A stretch of DNA of 64,000 nt from Aquilaria yunnanensis. Its lineage: Eukaryota; Streptophyta; Magnoliopsida; Malvales; Thymelaeaceae. Shown here piece after piece: positions 34,601 to 46,514 of this stretch (position 1 is the stretch's first letter; each line of letters opens with the position of its first letter). The stretch lies in the NCBI GenBank assembly GCA_039654915.1, contig CM077595.1:43617501-43681500 (forward strand), read 5' to 3'. The notes beneath the pieces were generated by a model. That model ran no database searches, was not told the DNA's origin, and saw nothing but the letters and a program-made list of their open reading frames with translations. A program made the position numbers and the translations under genes.

Positions 34601-35501
34601 TGTACATGTAAGGCATGTAAAGTTTGGACAAGTATGTGAACATTTGAGGACTGTTTTGCTATGTATGTGAATGTGGTCCACAAGCTGTCTAAGTGTAAAT
34701 GATAGGCTGCTTGTTTGTAAATTCTATTTTAGCCACATAAAGTTGCTAGATGCACGAGCATGTAATTCCTATGTGTATTGGATGTGTATGGGATAGCCTC
34801 GGAGGGCTTACCCCTTATGAATGAAGTGTTTGAACACTTACGAAATTTCTTATGGGCAAAATGGTCATAAAGTGGACAAAATTTTGACTCTGCACTCAAT
34901 GTTCTATATCTGCCTGTGTAGAATAAATCTTGGTATGAACTTTCATCACACCTAGAGCACATCTAGAGGTTTAATTGGGCTTTGTAATTTTTGCTTTTAG
35001 AGCCATGTAGCCAAAGTTATGACATTGTAAATTTGGCTGAGTTACTATTCATTTGGTCAAAATTTTGTAACCAATTTCAAAAATCTATAACTTGGTTCAT
35101 ATGTGGGCTATTGATGTAAAACCAAATTCACTGGTTTGGTTTAGGTCTCGACTTGATAATGAAGGAAAGAAAATAGGGGGTACATGGATAGATTAATACA
35201 GTTTTTTGGAGAAAGTTTTGGGTGGAATGGCTGGTGACTTAAACTTAACAAGATTGCCGAATGTGTGATAGCCAAGATTAAGACTTGTGCTAGTGTTTTC
35301 CTTCCTTGCTGCCAGTGTGCATAAAATGTGAATATGTGTGTAATGGTCGGACCTATATGTATGCATTTCCATGTGCCCAAGAGGGCCATTTGGGTGTGCA
35401 CACTAAGGGTATTGTTTTGATGGCTTACAAAACATACCAACCCTGGGAGTTTAAATGCACAATTTTGGCACCATAACTCGACTACCCTGGAGTGGGTAAC
35501 A
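31602..35501 (+). mobile_element. Chromovirus solo LTR, split by a copia solo LTR
   Basis: Starts TGTTACCACCTCAC and ends GGAGTGGGTAACA, with exact TTTTG duplications at 31597-31601 and 35502-35506. Removing the nested copia LTR (32457-33872 and one CATGG) leaves about 2479 bp, close to the 2483-bp LTR of the chromovirus at 57054-59536, which it matches in reverse orientation. No internal domains remain, so this is a solo LTR left by LTR-LTR recombination. Confidence 0.9.
32457..33872 (+). mobile_element. Copia solo LTR nested in the chromovirus solo LTR
   Basis: 1416 bp, same family as 28373-29787 but inverted relative to it (starts TGTTAGTGTTGTGCCC, ends GAAACTCAACA). Exact CATGG duplications at 32452-32456 and 33873-33877. 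It carries more differences from the complete element than the copy at 46515, so it is older. Confidence 0.93.
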
Positions 35502-35506
35502 TTTTG

Positions 35507-36258
35507 GTTTAATATGATTATGTGTTTTTCTTATGATTTGTCTAGTGTGCATCGTTGTATTTATTAATTGTAGCTAGCATATTAATTTAATGTAGGATGA
35601 TGAACATGCGTTAGATAGTGTCCGGTGTGTTTGTTGTGGATTTCCATTGGATAAAAGGGATATTATCATAACCGGGAGTATAGGTGTAATATAATTCCTT
35701 CAGACTAAGGAGAAACCTAGTAGTGGTTTGTAGAACTCATAATGCATTCTTAGAAAGTGTAGTAGGTCCAGACACCTTATTGGTAACTTAAGAATAGGGT
35801 TAGTGCAATAGGAATAATAAGGAGCTAATCGACATTAGGTAGTACTCCACAGCCCAAGTTAATCACAATCTTGTTAAATCAAAGAAAAAGCAGTACAATG
35901 GAATTTTTAGGAAGATTTGGGTCTAACTATAGGGTTTCTTACTGTTGATTGTCTTAGTTGTTTTCCTGTTGCCATTTGTTAGTTAGTAGTTTATTTTACT
36001 ACATTAGTTTAGTTTAGTTAATTTAGGATAGTTAGTTAAACAAACAATTTTAAATGCAAGTGAGATAATAGAGAGAGGTGGAGTATGGTAGATAACCTCC
36101 ATTTCTCGGGAAAAATGATCTTAGTACTTGCCACTGTTATACTTTGATGATAGATGCACTTGCCTGTGAGTTTACATATTTTTTAGTATAGAGAGATTTG
36201 ACACATTCACATTATTTACTAGTGTTGTGGAAAAGGTTTGTTGTGAACTATGAACACA
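35507..36258 (+). repeat. Athila-like 5' LTR, right part
   Basis: Non-coding. Phrases such as GGAGAAACCTAGTAGTGGTTTG and ATTAGGTAGTACTCCACAG are typical of plant Athila LTR R/U5 regions, and a primer binding site follows at 36269. The left part of this LTR lies beyond the inserted chromovirus LTR, before 31602. The exact end is uncertain (CACA near 36258). Confidence 0.55.
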
Positions 36259-36268
36259 CCAAGTTTTT

Positions 36269-36286
36269 TGGTGCCATTGCTAGGGA
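36269..36286 (+). other. Athila primer binding site, mutated
   Basis: TGGTGCCATTGCTAGGGA resembles the usual TGGCGCCATTGCCGGGGA tRNA-Asp-type site of Athila elements with C-to-T and G-to-A changes, as expected from deamination of methylated cytosines. Confidence 0.7.
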
Positions 36287-36419
36287 ACATTTGTTAAGTT
36301 TACTACTTGAAAATTTTATCTTTATTAATCTAGCAATCTATTTTATTGCTGTATTTCTCTTTGAATTTTTAGTTATCTTTTAGTTTATTGATTTGTTTTA
36401 TCTTTTCTTGTAGGAATTA

Positions 36420-37052
36420 TGGTATATGACTCGTAATCATCTTGGTGAAGTTGTTGAAGTGGATCTAGAAATGGAGAAAACCTTGAGAAAAATCTTATCT
36501 TCCAAGGGTGCTGAGTCACAACCATCACATTCTAAGTTGGGGCAGCAAGGAGAAAATTAGGAGCAATTAATCATAGAGGACCACAATCAAGTAAGGACTA
36601 TGTCAGAATATGCTAAACATTCTCTTGAAAGGACGGAATTGAGTATGTTAGACCTCCTATCAATGTCAACAATTTTGAGATCAAGTCGAGTGTTATTCAA
36701 ATGATGTAGAATTGTGTTCAATTTGATGGTTTGGCGGATGAGGATCCTAATACTCACATTGCCAATTTCTTGCAGATATGTAATACTTTTAGAATTAATG
36801 GAGCTAGTGAAGATAGCATTTGATTGAGGCTATTTCCATTCCCACTGAGAAGAAGAGCTAAGCAATGGTTGACTGCACTTCCAAGAGGTTCTATTGCCAC
36901 TTAGAACATTCTTACCGAAAAGTTCTTATTGAAGTATTTTCCTCTAGCCAATACTACAAAGTTCAATAATGATATTTCTGCTTTCAGTCAGATGGATTCA
37001 GAAATGTTGTATGAAGCATGGGAAAAGTTTAAGGAACTATTGAAAAGGTGTT
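36420..37052 (+). pseudogene. Athila-like gag, part 1
   Basis: Reading through stops and frameshifts gives NNFEIKSSVIQMM, DGLADEDPNTHIANFLQICN, RLFPFPLRRRAKQWLTALP and MLYEAWEKFKELLKRC. These match the Athila gag core (family motifs: QF.GL..EDPN.HI.NFL, LFPFSLR..A..WL.SLP, SLYEAWERFK.LLRRCP). It breaks exactly at the Tat-2 insertion; the next residues (PYHG) lie at 46184. In-frame stops include Q/W-type positions. Confidence 0.72.
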
Positions 37053-38099
37053 TGATGCCGGCCTTCGGGAGGTGCGGAGCCAGCATCTGATGCGGTCCGG
37101 TTAGGCGGAGCCAGCATCTCCACTGTGTGCAGTGGTGTGGGCAGCAGGGAGTCCTGGAGGTGCAAGAAGGTACCCTGAGAGGGTCACCTTGAGTGGTGGC
37201 CGGCAGCTTCCTGGTACCGTGGCTGGTGAGGACAGGAAAGACTGTCGGAACGGGAGAGAGCCCGGAGCGGAGAACCTTCAGGGAGATCTGCCTGAAACAT
37301 TAAGAAAACAGGGGTTAGGAGGCCCCTGGGCTGGTTTTCCGGGGGGGAACCTCCGACGCCCAAGTCAGTGCTCCGAGAAAGAGAGATACTCAGTAATGAG
37401 CACAAGGGACTCTTGCCTGGCGTGTCTTTCTTAGGGCTGAAGGGAGAGTATTCAGGCGGAGAGAGGAGAGCGTCCTCTTGTCCTTTTGGTCCTCCGGGCG
37501 GAGAACCCCCTGCCTGTGACCATTTCCCTGGTCTATAAGGGAGGAGGTGATCCCTTTAGATTGTGACATGTGTATGGACGGATGGTGTTCGTATTTTTGG
37601 GCGTTGAGGCCCCTAGTCATCTACAGGCTCCTCGGGCCGCGAGCCGTAGTAGGTGTAGCCCTGTGTGATAAGATGCATGCTGTGATGGCGTGTTAGAGTG
37701 TGTTTGGGGGTGGCGTGTCGGAGACGTACATGAGCGGAGTGTCAGAGACTCCTTGATGGCTCTTGCCGTAGAACCGAGGTCCCTTTGGTTGATGTCTCAC
37801 TCCAGGGTGATGGGTCCTTTCCCGGAGTCGGCCTGGAACTTCGCTGCCTACGCCTTCAGGGAGCTTTTTCCTACAGGGGGTGATTGGTCTTTCTCCCCCG
37901 AAGCTGGTTCGGTCGCCCTCCCGAAGGAGGCGCTACGCTGGCTTCCGAAGTTGGCATTGGGTGATGTACCGAGGTCGTGCGCCTCAGGTGTATGACTTCC
38001 TTTACTCTGGAGTCCTTTCCGAGGTCGTATGCCTCAGGTGTCTGGCGCCTTCTTTCCTGTGATCGGCAGGTGGTGAGGGCGATAACACTTTGGCTATCA
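37053..38099 (-). repeat. Tat-2 3' LTR
   Basis: 1047 bp, TGATGCCGG...GGCTATCA on the plus strand, matching 45157-46178. It is followed by the tract CATGCCCCCCTT, the complement of the polypurine tract. Confidence 0.88.
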
Positions 38100-38632
38100 C
38101 ATGCCCCCCTTGGAAAGGCGGAAGTGGAGACTTCGGCAAGCAGTCCTTTTGGTGTCAGTCTATCGCCCAATTGGCAGTTTTGACAGGATGACCTCGTGGA
38201 CTCCCGGAGGCCCACGTGGTAGTATGTCCATTTCGGCCGAACAAGGCGGCACGGAGCCTTGAACCCCGGACCTTATGGATTTACACTCGGAGTATGACGT
38301 CGGTTGGGGAGGCGCTTCGCCTCCTAGGTGATAAGCCTTGTTCGGACAGATGTCGTCTATCCATCCTTCGGTGTTCTTGAGATACCCAACTTTCTTATTT
38401 TTCCTGCCATAGGCTATTGAACCGTTGTGTCTTGAAACTAGTCGTGCCAGTCTCGAGCAGCGTGCCCGGGTTTTCTGAATGTCAGAAAATGCGTCCTAGC
38501 TTCTCGTGACGGGCGACACGTGGCAGGCATCAGCTGGGATGGGCACGCCTTTTCGTGCGCGGGGGGTCATTATGGCGACGCTTCGCCTTCGCGCAGCATT
38601 TGTGACGCCCTTTTGGCTGCCCTTCCTCGATC

Positions 38633-38640
38633 TATATAAG
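38633..38640 (+). promoter_or_regulatory. TATA box of the antisense gene in Tat-2
   Basis: TATATAAG, about 275 bp upstream of the conserved ATG at 38914, in the same relative place as TATAAATA in Tat-1 (3547-3554). Confidence 0.5.
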
Positions 38641-38913
38641 CCTTTCCTCCTGTCATACTCTTCATTTGTGTTTCTTTACTCTCGCTTTTTCCTGTGCCTT
38701 TTTCTCCTCTCTCGCGGCGGTTTTAGAGGCGGAGCAATTTCCGGCGATCTTTTACGACGGCGTCCTCAAACCCAGACTTCGGCAAGACTTTTGGTGGGTT
38801 CTGATTTCTAGATTTCCTTCGGTTTCTGATTTTCTTTTCGCTTCTCAAAGTCATTTTTCCTCTTTCCAAAATTGTTTTACCCCCTTTTTTCGAAGTCATT
38901 TTTCGGTCAACCA

Positions 38914-41900
38914 TGCCTGTTCCCGAGAGCTGGCAACCTCTTATGTCTCACCCTTGTTGCACCACTCTTGAAAAATTAGAAAATTGGAAGACCAAATTTT
39001 TCCTTCCCTCGTATGCCATCACAAGGTTACCTCGCCTTGGCCAGTTTAGCTTTATGAATCGGGGTGACGAGGTTACCATTTTCTGAGCCCAACTGAAGGC
39101 TGGACTTCGGTTTCCTCCTGTGAAGGTGATTTGTGACTTTTGCCAATTTCATGGCATAGCTGTGAATCAGCTTCCTCCCAACTCATTTTGATATTTCAAC
39201 GCCTTTCTTTGCATGTGCGGGATCTTCGGGGTAGAACCCCATTTCATCCTGTTCATGTAGTATTATAAGCTCTATCTGGTTCTGAAGGGTGGCTTTTATT
39301 TCATGCTGCCTTGGGGATCTGGGAGCAAGAAATTTATGTTCACCTTCGCTACCAAGGATAGCTGGCGAGGGTGGCAAAGGAAGTTCTTCTTCTTGAAGGT
39401 GGCGGAGGCCTGGTCGCACGTCCCGACTTAGTGGGCTCGGGGAAAGCTGGAGGCGGATGTCATGGATCCCAGGAAGCTGCTAACTCCCGAGTTGGCGGCG
39501 AGGTTTAGGGATTTGACAGACGAGTCCGTGCTGTCGCCGACTGGGATGCCGAGGTCCCTTCACGCTCTTTCTACCCTTTCCCGATCATGTGGAAACTTAT
39601 GACCGAGGATGTCCTTCGGGAGTTGGGGGTGGTTACGGAGCACAAGACGGATCTCGGCATGCCAGCTCCTGCTACCAAGGGGAAGAACTCTTGGCTGGTG
39701 AAGCTCCTTCGGAGCGAGCTTACTTACGAAGCCTTTTTTGAAAGTAAGTTTCTTTCAAAGTTTTTTCGGCGTAAGTGCCTGTGGACTTACACTGATTTCT
39801 TCCCTCTTTTTCAGAGATAGGTGACGAGTCTGCCGCCTACTACAGGTCTCTCTTCCTTGGTCAGGCCGAGAAGGGAGAACAAAAGAAGAGGCGTAAGGCT
39901 TCTAGGAGCGGATCATCTTCGGCCAAGAAGGCCAAGAAGGACACCCCTCTTCCCCCTCCGGAGGACGTTTCGAAAGTCGGCGATGTCATTGCTACTTCCA
40001 CCAAGGTTGGCGATGTCATTGCAACTTCTACAGAGGCTGCAACTTTGCCCCAGCCTGAAACTGCCGGGGGGGTTCTTGCCGAGGTGGCCGTTCCTGCCCT
40101 TCTGAGTCCCACCACGTTGGTGGATTTGTTGGGCTCTTTGGCGGATCTTTTTGCCGAAGATTTAGAAAAGCGCCGAAGGGCCAACGGCAAACATGTTCTT
40201 GCCGACATGGAGGAGGTCGGTGACTTTGATGACGACTGTGCCGAGGTCGCGCCAGGTTTGTCTCTTTTTCCCTGCAATCAACTTACATTTTTTATAACCA
40301 AGGAATTTTTACCTGATAAGATGCATGTTTCTTTTTGCAGAGGATCCGGCGCCCCTGGCTTGGAAGATTGAGCACGCGCCGAAGGAGGGATCTTCGGGAT
40401 TCTCATGTCCCGAAGGACAAAGTCCCAAGGGAGCCATTCTGGTCTTTCACGGAGGACATGAATCTGTTCTCCGAGGATTGTCGGGAAATGGCTCCCCAAA
40501 TGGTGAGGGGCGTGCTTACTCAAGCATCCTTCAAGGCAGTCACCGAGGAGTGTGCCTCCGAGGATGCCCTTGCTGCAAAAGTTTTCGAGCATTCTGTTGG
40601 GTTTCGGGAGCCAAACAGCGCAGTGGAATTTAACCGAAACCCTCCAGGATCCAAGTGAAACGGGGTAAACCGGGTGTTCGAAAATTTTCATACCTAATTT
40701 TCGGTTGAGATCTCTCACTCAACTGTAGAGTCAAATCACAAAACCTGAACAGTTGACGTGTTCAAGCTCTCTATGGTATCCACACGAGCCTCTTGGGATC
40801 ACCACGCTTCCACCACGTCCCGGCAGATGTGTTTCTCTTGTGCTCGCAGTGCTAGCTTGCGTCCTCCAAGGAATTGCAAGAGAAGAGTGCGGCTGTCCTT
40901 TTGGGAGGCTAGGGCAAGGAGACCTGCGAATTTCTCACTAGAAGTTGTATTTATAGTGAGACTCAACTTCCAGGCCTAATGGGTTTCAAAGTCCTAATCC
41001 AATTAGGATTTAATTTCGGGCTTAATAATGGCTCAACTCTTGGGCCCATTATTAATACGAAATTAAAGTGAAACCATAACCCAAATAATTAGCCCATGCG
41101 CTCTAATGATCCAAATAGCTCTATGTATGCGACCCAATAGACTCTTATCGCGTTGGCAATGATCATAAATCACATTTATGATCATAAGCAATGAGTGGTG
41201 TCTAGCAACACATCATTGCTACCCAAGTGACAAGATTGTCGATGATTCGACTAAACCTTTATGATTATCACCGATATATGTCATTGTCCCTTTGTCCAAG
41301 ATATCAAGACTAAGCACGAGACATGGAATGTGTCACTCTCGTATAGCCCAATATTTGGTTTCTTGATTACCGGGTAGACTAACTTAAACTGATGACATTG
41401 ATATCGTCTATCAACTCATCCGAGCATGGCCATGCATTTTCTAAGTCTCACTCTATCAAAGGGCCCGAAGATATCACTCCCGTTACATAGGAGGGACAAA
41501 TCCCATCTTGATCATACAAATCCCTCCGCATGATATGTGACATACCCAATGACCTCCTTCAAGTTCACTCAGTTAGGAACAACAAAGGAAAGTATCAAAG
41601 TATATGACTCACATGTAGGGAACCTTGATGATCTTAGGTCGAAGGACTACATATACCATGATCACTATGAGAATCACTTATGACACTCATATAACGATCC
41701 ATGTAGTGTTCTCATGGTGGGTCGGTCCAGTACACAAGTTCTCCAACTTGTACCCATATGTAGACTACATATCTCATATTAGTCTCCACATATGCTAGTC
41801 GTTATGTATTATTGCAACCCACTCCACAATAATACTAGACCAGAGACGTTTAAGAATATCATTATTCTAGGGTTACAATTATGTTTGTTAAGTTACGCAG

Positions 41901-42836
41901 AAACAAAACAACAAACATAATTGCTGGATTAATGCCTTAATAAAATATCATGACTCAATGTGAAAAAATACAATCATCTCATGATTGGCTTTTTGGGCAC
42001 AACACTAACACATGTTGCTCAGGTAACTCTTCAGGCTCTTCACTTTTCCTTCCCACTTTTTGCCTAAGTGTTTTTGGCTTTCCTTGTGCAAATTTCGTTA
42101 AGTACCTTCTATTTTTTTTTTGTAGCTTTTAGGGTATAGTGGATACCTCCGAGCTTGGGCAGCAAAGCAGTCTTCGGCCTGAGCTTGGGCTGAAGACAAA
42201 TTGGAGAAGGCCAAAGTTTTTTGTGCCAACTCGGTGCTGACGAACACCAAGTTGAATCAAATATGCAAGGAGAAGATTGCCAGTCTTTGGGAGGAGTTCT
42301 TGAAGGGCCAAGAAGGGCTCTTGAAGGATTTTTCAAAGACGATGTCCGACCTTGGCGACGAGTTAATCAGCCTGACTTTGGCCAATGAGACCCTTCAAAA
42401 GGAAAAGGAAGGGGAGTCTGCCCTCCTGGCGAAGGCGATGGCTAAAAATGCTGACCTCTAGGCCAAGGTCGACTTGCTGAAGGAGGGTTCGAAGAAGAAG
42501 AAGAAAATCGAGGGGCAGGAAAAGGAGATTTCCGACCTTCAGCAGGAGGTTTCGGATCTTCAACATGAGGTGGACGAGTTGGACGTTGAAAGAGGCAAAG
42601 CCGTCTAGACGTCCAAGGTTGCTTTTTAGGACGGCTTCTGCCTAGCTCATCATCAGTTTCTGAAGAAGTATCCGGACCTCGATCTTTCCTTTCTGGCTGC
42701 CCTGGATATTCCCGGGGGGCCTCGGTGGATGTGGTTAAGAGTCGAGTTCCTTAACCTGCCGTTTCCTCCTCCTGCACCGAAGGTGGCGGCAAAAGATTCA
42801 GGAGCCAAAGCTTCCCATGACGCCGGGGTCCCTTAG
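38914..42836 (+). pseudogene. Antisense extra gene of Tat-2, spliced, decayed and split by a copia solo LTR
   Basis: ATG 38914 starts MPVPESWQPLMSHPCC, parallel to Tat-1. Exon 1 has the same Transposase_28-like blocks (VICDFCQFHGIAVNQLP, KGGFYFMLPWGSGSKKFMF, SWRGWQRKFFFLKVAEAW), with several stops at Trp or Gln positions. Introns fit at 39744-39814 (71 bp), 40256-40340 (85 bp) and 42023-42125 (103 bp), each at the same codon position as in Tat-1. A copia LTR (40595-42010) interrupts the third exon 12 bases before its donor. The last exon encodes a Lys/Glu-rich coiled coil (about 42190-42600) and the shared tail DGFCLAHHQFLKKYPDLDLSFL-like region, ending at TAG 42834-42836. Confidence 0.75.
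40595..42010 (-). mobile_element. Copia solo LTR nested in Tat-2
   Basis: 1416 bp, same orientation as the complete copia element (TGTTGGGTTTCGG...CACTAACA on the plus strand). The flanks CATTC and CATGT share three of five bases. Tat-1 has GAGCATGCTGCTCAG at this place, so the original target was probably CATGT with later change on the left. Confidence 0.88.
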
Positions 42837-43271
42837 ATATTCTAGGACCTTAGGCTTATTCTTTTTCTTTGTACTCTTCTTCTTGTGATCTTCTCCTTGT
42901 ATCAAGACCTTCTTCAATGAATTTTCCTTCATTATTTTGGCTAAGTCTTTTTGAGCAATTTTTGTTTCCCATTTGTCCTGACCACTTTCGGTCAAGGAAC
43001 TTCGGTACTCTCTTTGCTCGTTTCGTTAGCCATTCTTCGGGAGGTCTTTTGCAGTTAGCGAAGTTCCCTTAGGCAAAGTTTAGCCTACCCCTTGTCGACC
43101 GTGTTCGGTAGACTTGCCCTCTTTTAGGCCTATAACCCAACTAACTTCGGAAGGAATAGGAGACTTTCAGGAGTCCATACTTCAGCTCTGTTCGGCGAAC
43201 ATTCTCAGACAAGGGAAAACTTTCTGTACTTAGACAAATTTCTGGCTTTCACCATTTCTTGTCTAAAAATT

Positions 43272-44500
43272 CTAAGTGTAGAATTTCTTTAAGGCGCCCG
43301 AGTGCCTTGTATTTTTCAGTTTTCCTTCTTCGGTTTTGCTGAGCTTGTATACTCCCTTTCGGACCTCGTTTAGGACCAAATGCCGAAGTACCCCATAGGA
43401 CGGCTTTCGGGGTTCTAATTCGGCCTTTCGGGGGTAAGTTCTCCTTTTTCTTATTCCTTTTGGCCTATCATGCAGGTTTGCACTTATGGCCACCTTTTGC
43501 CGGAAAGACCCTTCTTTCGGGCTTGGTTCGTCGGCCATCCTTCGTCAAACATCTGTATGATGGCCGAACTACTTCAAATGGATAGTGGCTTCTGTACTGG
43601 AGATAAGTGACAACTCTTTAGTACAATAGGAAGTTCTCCTAGCCACTTTCCCTTTGCATCTCTTATAGTCCCTCTTTTGTAGCTCTTTCGGCAACTCTAC
43701 TTGTCTGTTGCTCGGGGGCTAAGATAGTGGGCTGAAGTTCCTTTTTATTCCGAGGTCGGTGACGGATTCCTGAAATCCTCTGTCCATAGACTGGAAATCA
43801 TTACTGGCCGGTGTCACCGTCGGTATGCCAAATCAGCATACTATGTTCTTCCAGACGAACTTTTTATGCACCTTTTGCCAGCATGGTTGCTAGGGGTTCT
43901 GCCTTACCCCACTCAGTGAAGTAGTCGTCTGCTATCACGCAGAACTTCACATCTTTGGGTGCTGTCTGGAGTGGCTCGGTGCAATCTTTTCGAGGTTATC
44001 AGCTCCGAAGGCAGTCTTCGGGTGCTGGCATGTCTCTGGCCGTTTTCACACCTCTTGGACGAATTGTCCTGCACCCATTTTACCGATATATCTTAATAAC
44101 GGAATTATGTACCTTTGCCTGTATAGCTTTTCCTTAATATTGTCCGGAATGTCTTCACACTTCCTGCTTCTTCATGAGGATTTTCGGGACTTCTTGGTTG
44201 CGAGATTCCTCTTTATAGGATCTTTCCACCTTTTGGGCGAGGTTATTACACCTAGCGTTGCCATGCTCAGATGGCCCAACACTTTTGGTAATCAAATTTG
44301 ATCGTCTTGGTGGCCTCCTTGCCTTCGGGTCTCCGAGGGGGTATCTTAGCGTCCTGATGTTCTACGCTTGGGGTTCCACTGACAAGGAGTTTCCACTCTG
44401 GATCTAGCTTCGCTCCGTCTTCTTTGTTGGTTTCAGCCTTCCCTTCTTCTGGGAATTCGGCAATGCCGTCTGCCAGTACCTGGGCGTTCACTGCCCTTCC
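43272..44500 (-). pseudogene. Tat-2 integrase and RNase H remnants
   Basis: 43538-43272 encodes an integrase C-terminal remnant (RQKVAISANLHDRPKG, SYGVLRHLVLNEVRKGVYKL) parallel to Tat-1 7020-6850. The DNA up to about 44280 aligns by eye with the Tat-1 integrase core but is full of stops and indels. 44491-44267 carries an RNase H fragment (QVLADGIAEFPEEGK, EWKLLVSGTPSVEHQDAKI). No RT or protease was found between this and gag. Confidence 0.68.
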
Positions 44501-44569
44501 AGGCTCATACGCGATGTAGTACTCTTTAAGTTCAATGCACCATTTTGATAGTCTTTTCTGAATGCTCTA

Positions 44570-45190
44570 CTCTTTTTTGCGGCATTGCGCGGAGGCGGGT
44601 CACTTCGGACAGCGGTCGTGTCCTGGGAAGTAGAGTCGGCGCCTTTTGCCCGCAAGTCCAGTCGTAAACGACCTCTCGGGGCAATGGGTTTTGACTTCGT
44701 TGTCGAAGAGATGGTGATTTTTTCCTCGGGTGCAGAACTCTTTTGGCGGGGAGGTCTAGGTCATCCTGACCCTACTTTTCCCGTAGATCGTACTCCGGGG
44801 AGCATGATTCCCGCTGAGGACTCATCCCGTTGATCTTCGTTCTCCCAATTCTTGTGAATTGGCATGGGACTCTCCACCTCACGAGGTACTGATGAGGAGG
44901 GTTTTCGGCCCGAATTTTTGCTGCGGCCTTCTTTGTCTTGACTACTGCATCATTTCGACCACGCCAGGGCGTGGGAATTCACGCAGGAAACCTATGGTAA
45001 TAGTCAGAGGACGTTCACCCTTGGGCAGGGAAGTCCTTGCTGCCATTATCCCGTTGAATCTCTGGCACGGACGGGGACCTCGGGAGTCCCCTCTCCTTAG
45101 AACGCCGAGTTTCAATGACGGCGACCTGAGGGTGGGTTCCCACAGACGGCGCCAAATGATGCCGGCCTTCGGGAGGTGCGGAGCCAGCAT
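44570..45190 (-). pseudogene. Tat-2 gag N-terminal remnant
   Basis: 45269-45015 is open through the PBS and includes HHLAPSVGTHPQVAVIETRR and GLPRSPSVPEIQ, parallel to Tat-1 HHLAPSVGTRSEIAVVETRR. Further down only a degraded Ser/Arg-rich part remains. The gag core and knuckle are absent, and the sequence passes directly into RNase H remnants near 44550, marking the internal deletion. Confidence 0.7.
45137..45156 (-). other. Tat-2 primer binding site
   Basis: Same 20 bases as in Tat-1 (minus strand TTTGGCGCCGTCTGTGGGAA), directly next to the 5' LTR. Confidence 0.75.
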
Positions 45191-46178
45191 CTGATGCGGT
45201 CTGGTTAGGTGGAGCCAGCATTTCCACTGTGTGCAGCGGTGTGGGCAGCAGGGAGTGCTCGAGGTGCAAGATGGTACCCTGAGAGGGTCATCTTAAATGG
45301 TGGCCGGCAGCTTCCTGGTACCGTGGTTGGTGAGGACGGGAAAGACTGTCGGCACGGGAGAGAGCCCGAAGCAGAGAACCTTCAAGGAGACCTGGCTGAA
45401 ACACTAAGAAAACAGGGGTTGAGAGGCCCCCGGGCTGGTTTTCCATGGGGGAACCTCAGACGCCCAAGTCAGTGCTCCGAGAAAGAGAGATACTCAGTAA
45501 TGAGCACAAGGGACTCTTGCCTGGCGTGTCTTTCTGAGGGCTGAAGGGACAGTACTCAGGCGGAGAGAGGAGAACATCCTTTTTTCCTTTTGGTCCTCCG
45601 GGCGGAGAACCCCCTGCTTGTGACCATTTCCCTGGTCTATAAGGGAAGAGGTGATCCTTTTAAATTGTGACACTTGTATGGACGGATGGTGTTCGTATTT
45701 TTGGGCGTGGAGGCCCCTAGTCATCTACAGGCTCCTCGGGCCGCGAGCCGTAATAGGTGTAGCCCTGTGTGACAGGACGCATGCTGCAATGGCGTGTTAG
45801 AGTGTGTCTGGGGGTGGCGTGTCAGAGACGTATATGAGCGGAGTGTCAGAGACTCCTTGATTGCTCTTGCCGTACAATCAAGGTCCCTTTGGTTGATGTC
45901 TCACTCCGGGGTGATGGGTCCTTTCCCGGAGTCGGGCTGGAACTTCGCTGCCTACGCCTTCGGGGGGCTTTCTCCCCCGAAGCTGGTTCGGTCGCCCTCC
46001 CTAAGGAGGCGCTATGCTGGCTTCTGAAGTTGGCATTTGGTGATGTACCGAGGTCGTGCGCCTCAGGTGTATGACTTCCTTTACTCTAGAGTCCTTTCCG
46101 AGATCGTATGCCTCAAGTGTCTGGCGCCTTCTTTCCCGTGATCGGCAGGTGGTCAGGGCGATAGCACTTTGGCTATCA
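45157..46178 (-). repeat. Tat-2 5' LTR
   Basis: 1022 bp, matching 37053-38099 with small indels and substitutions. It ends GGCTATCA, then GTGTC. Confidence 0.88.
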
Positions 46179-46183
46179 GTGTC

Positions 46184-46514
46184 CATATCATGGATTACCT
46201 AGATGGATGTAAGTGTAAACGTTTTATAATGGCCTGAGTTATGCTTCCAAACAAATGATTGATGTAGTGGTTGGTGGTACTTGGAATAGTATGACTCCTA
46301 AAGCAGCCCAAGATTTGATTAAGGAAATGGCATTGAATAATTACCACTGGCAATCATCATCCAGGATTAAGCCGAATAGACCAACTACAGTTTAGAACTC
46401 CGATTCTTATTCAGCCCTAGCAAGTCAAGTTGAGGTGTTAATTAGAGAATTCAGAAATTTATCGGCTAGTCATAAACAAGTTGTGATGCAATGTGCAGTT
46501 TCCAGAGAAGGATG
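46184..46514 (+). pseudogene. Athila-like gag, part 2
   Basis: Continues part 1 after Tat-2. Reading through one frameshift gives residues such as MIDVVVGGTWNSMTPKAAQD and LIKEMALNNYHWQSS, like the Athila segment after the LLRRCP..G site. It ends at the copia solo LTR. Confidence 0.7.

Larger units (their letters stand above)
37053..46178 (-). mobile_element. Tat-type Ty3 element, internally deleted (Tat-2)
   Basis: 9126 bp including a nested copia solo LTR (about 7.7 kb without it). LTRs are 37053-38099 and 45157-46178, with PPT and PBS at their inner edges. The target duplication is GTGTT on the left and GTGTC on the right, the difference being one C-to-T change, and it splits an Athila gag. 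Only the start of gag and parts of RNase H and integrase remain of the coding domains; gag core, protease and RT are gone. The antisense extra gene region is retained in full length. A related, more complete copy is at 2162-12365. Confidence 0.9.
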
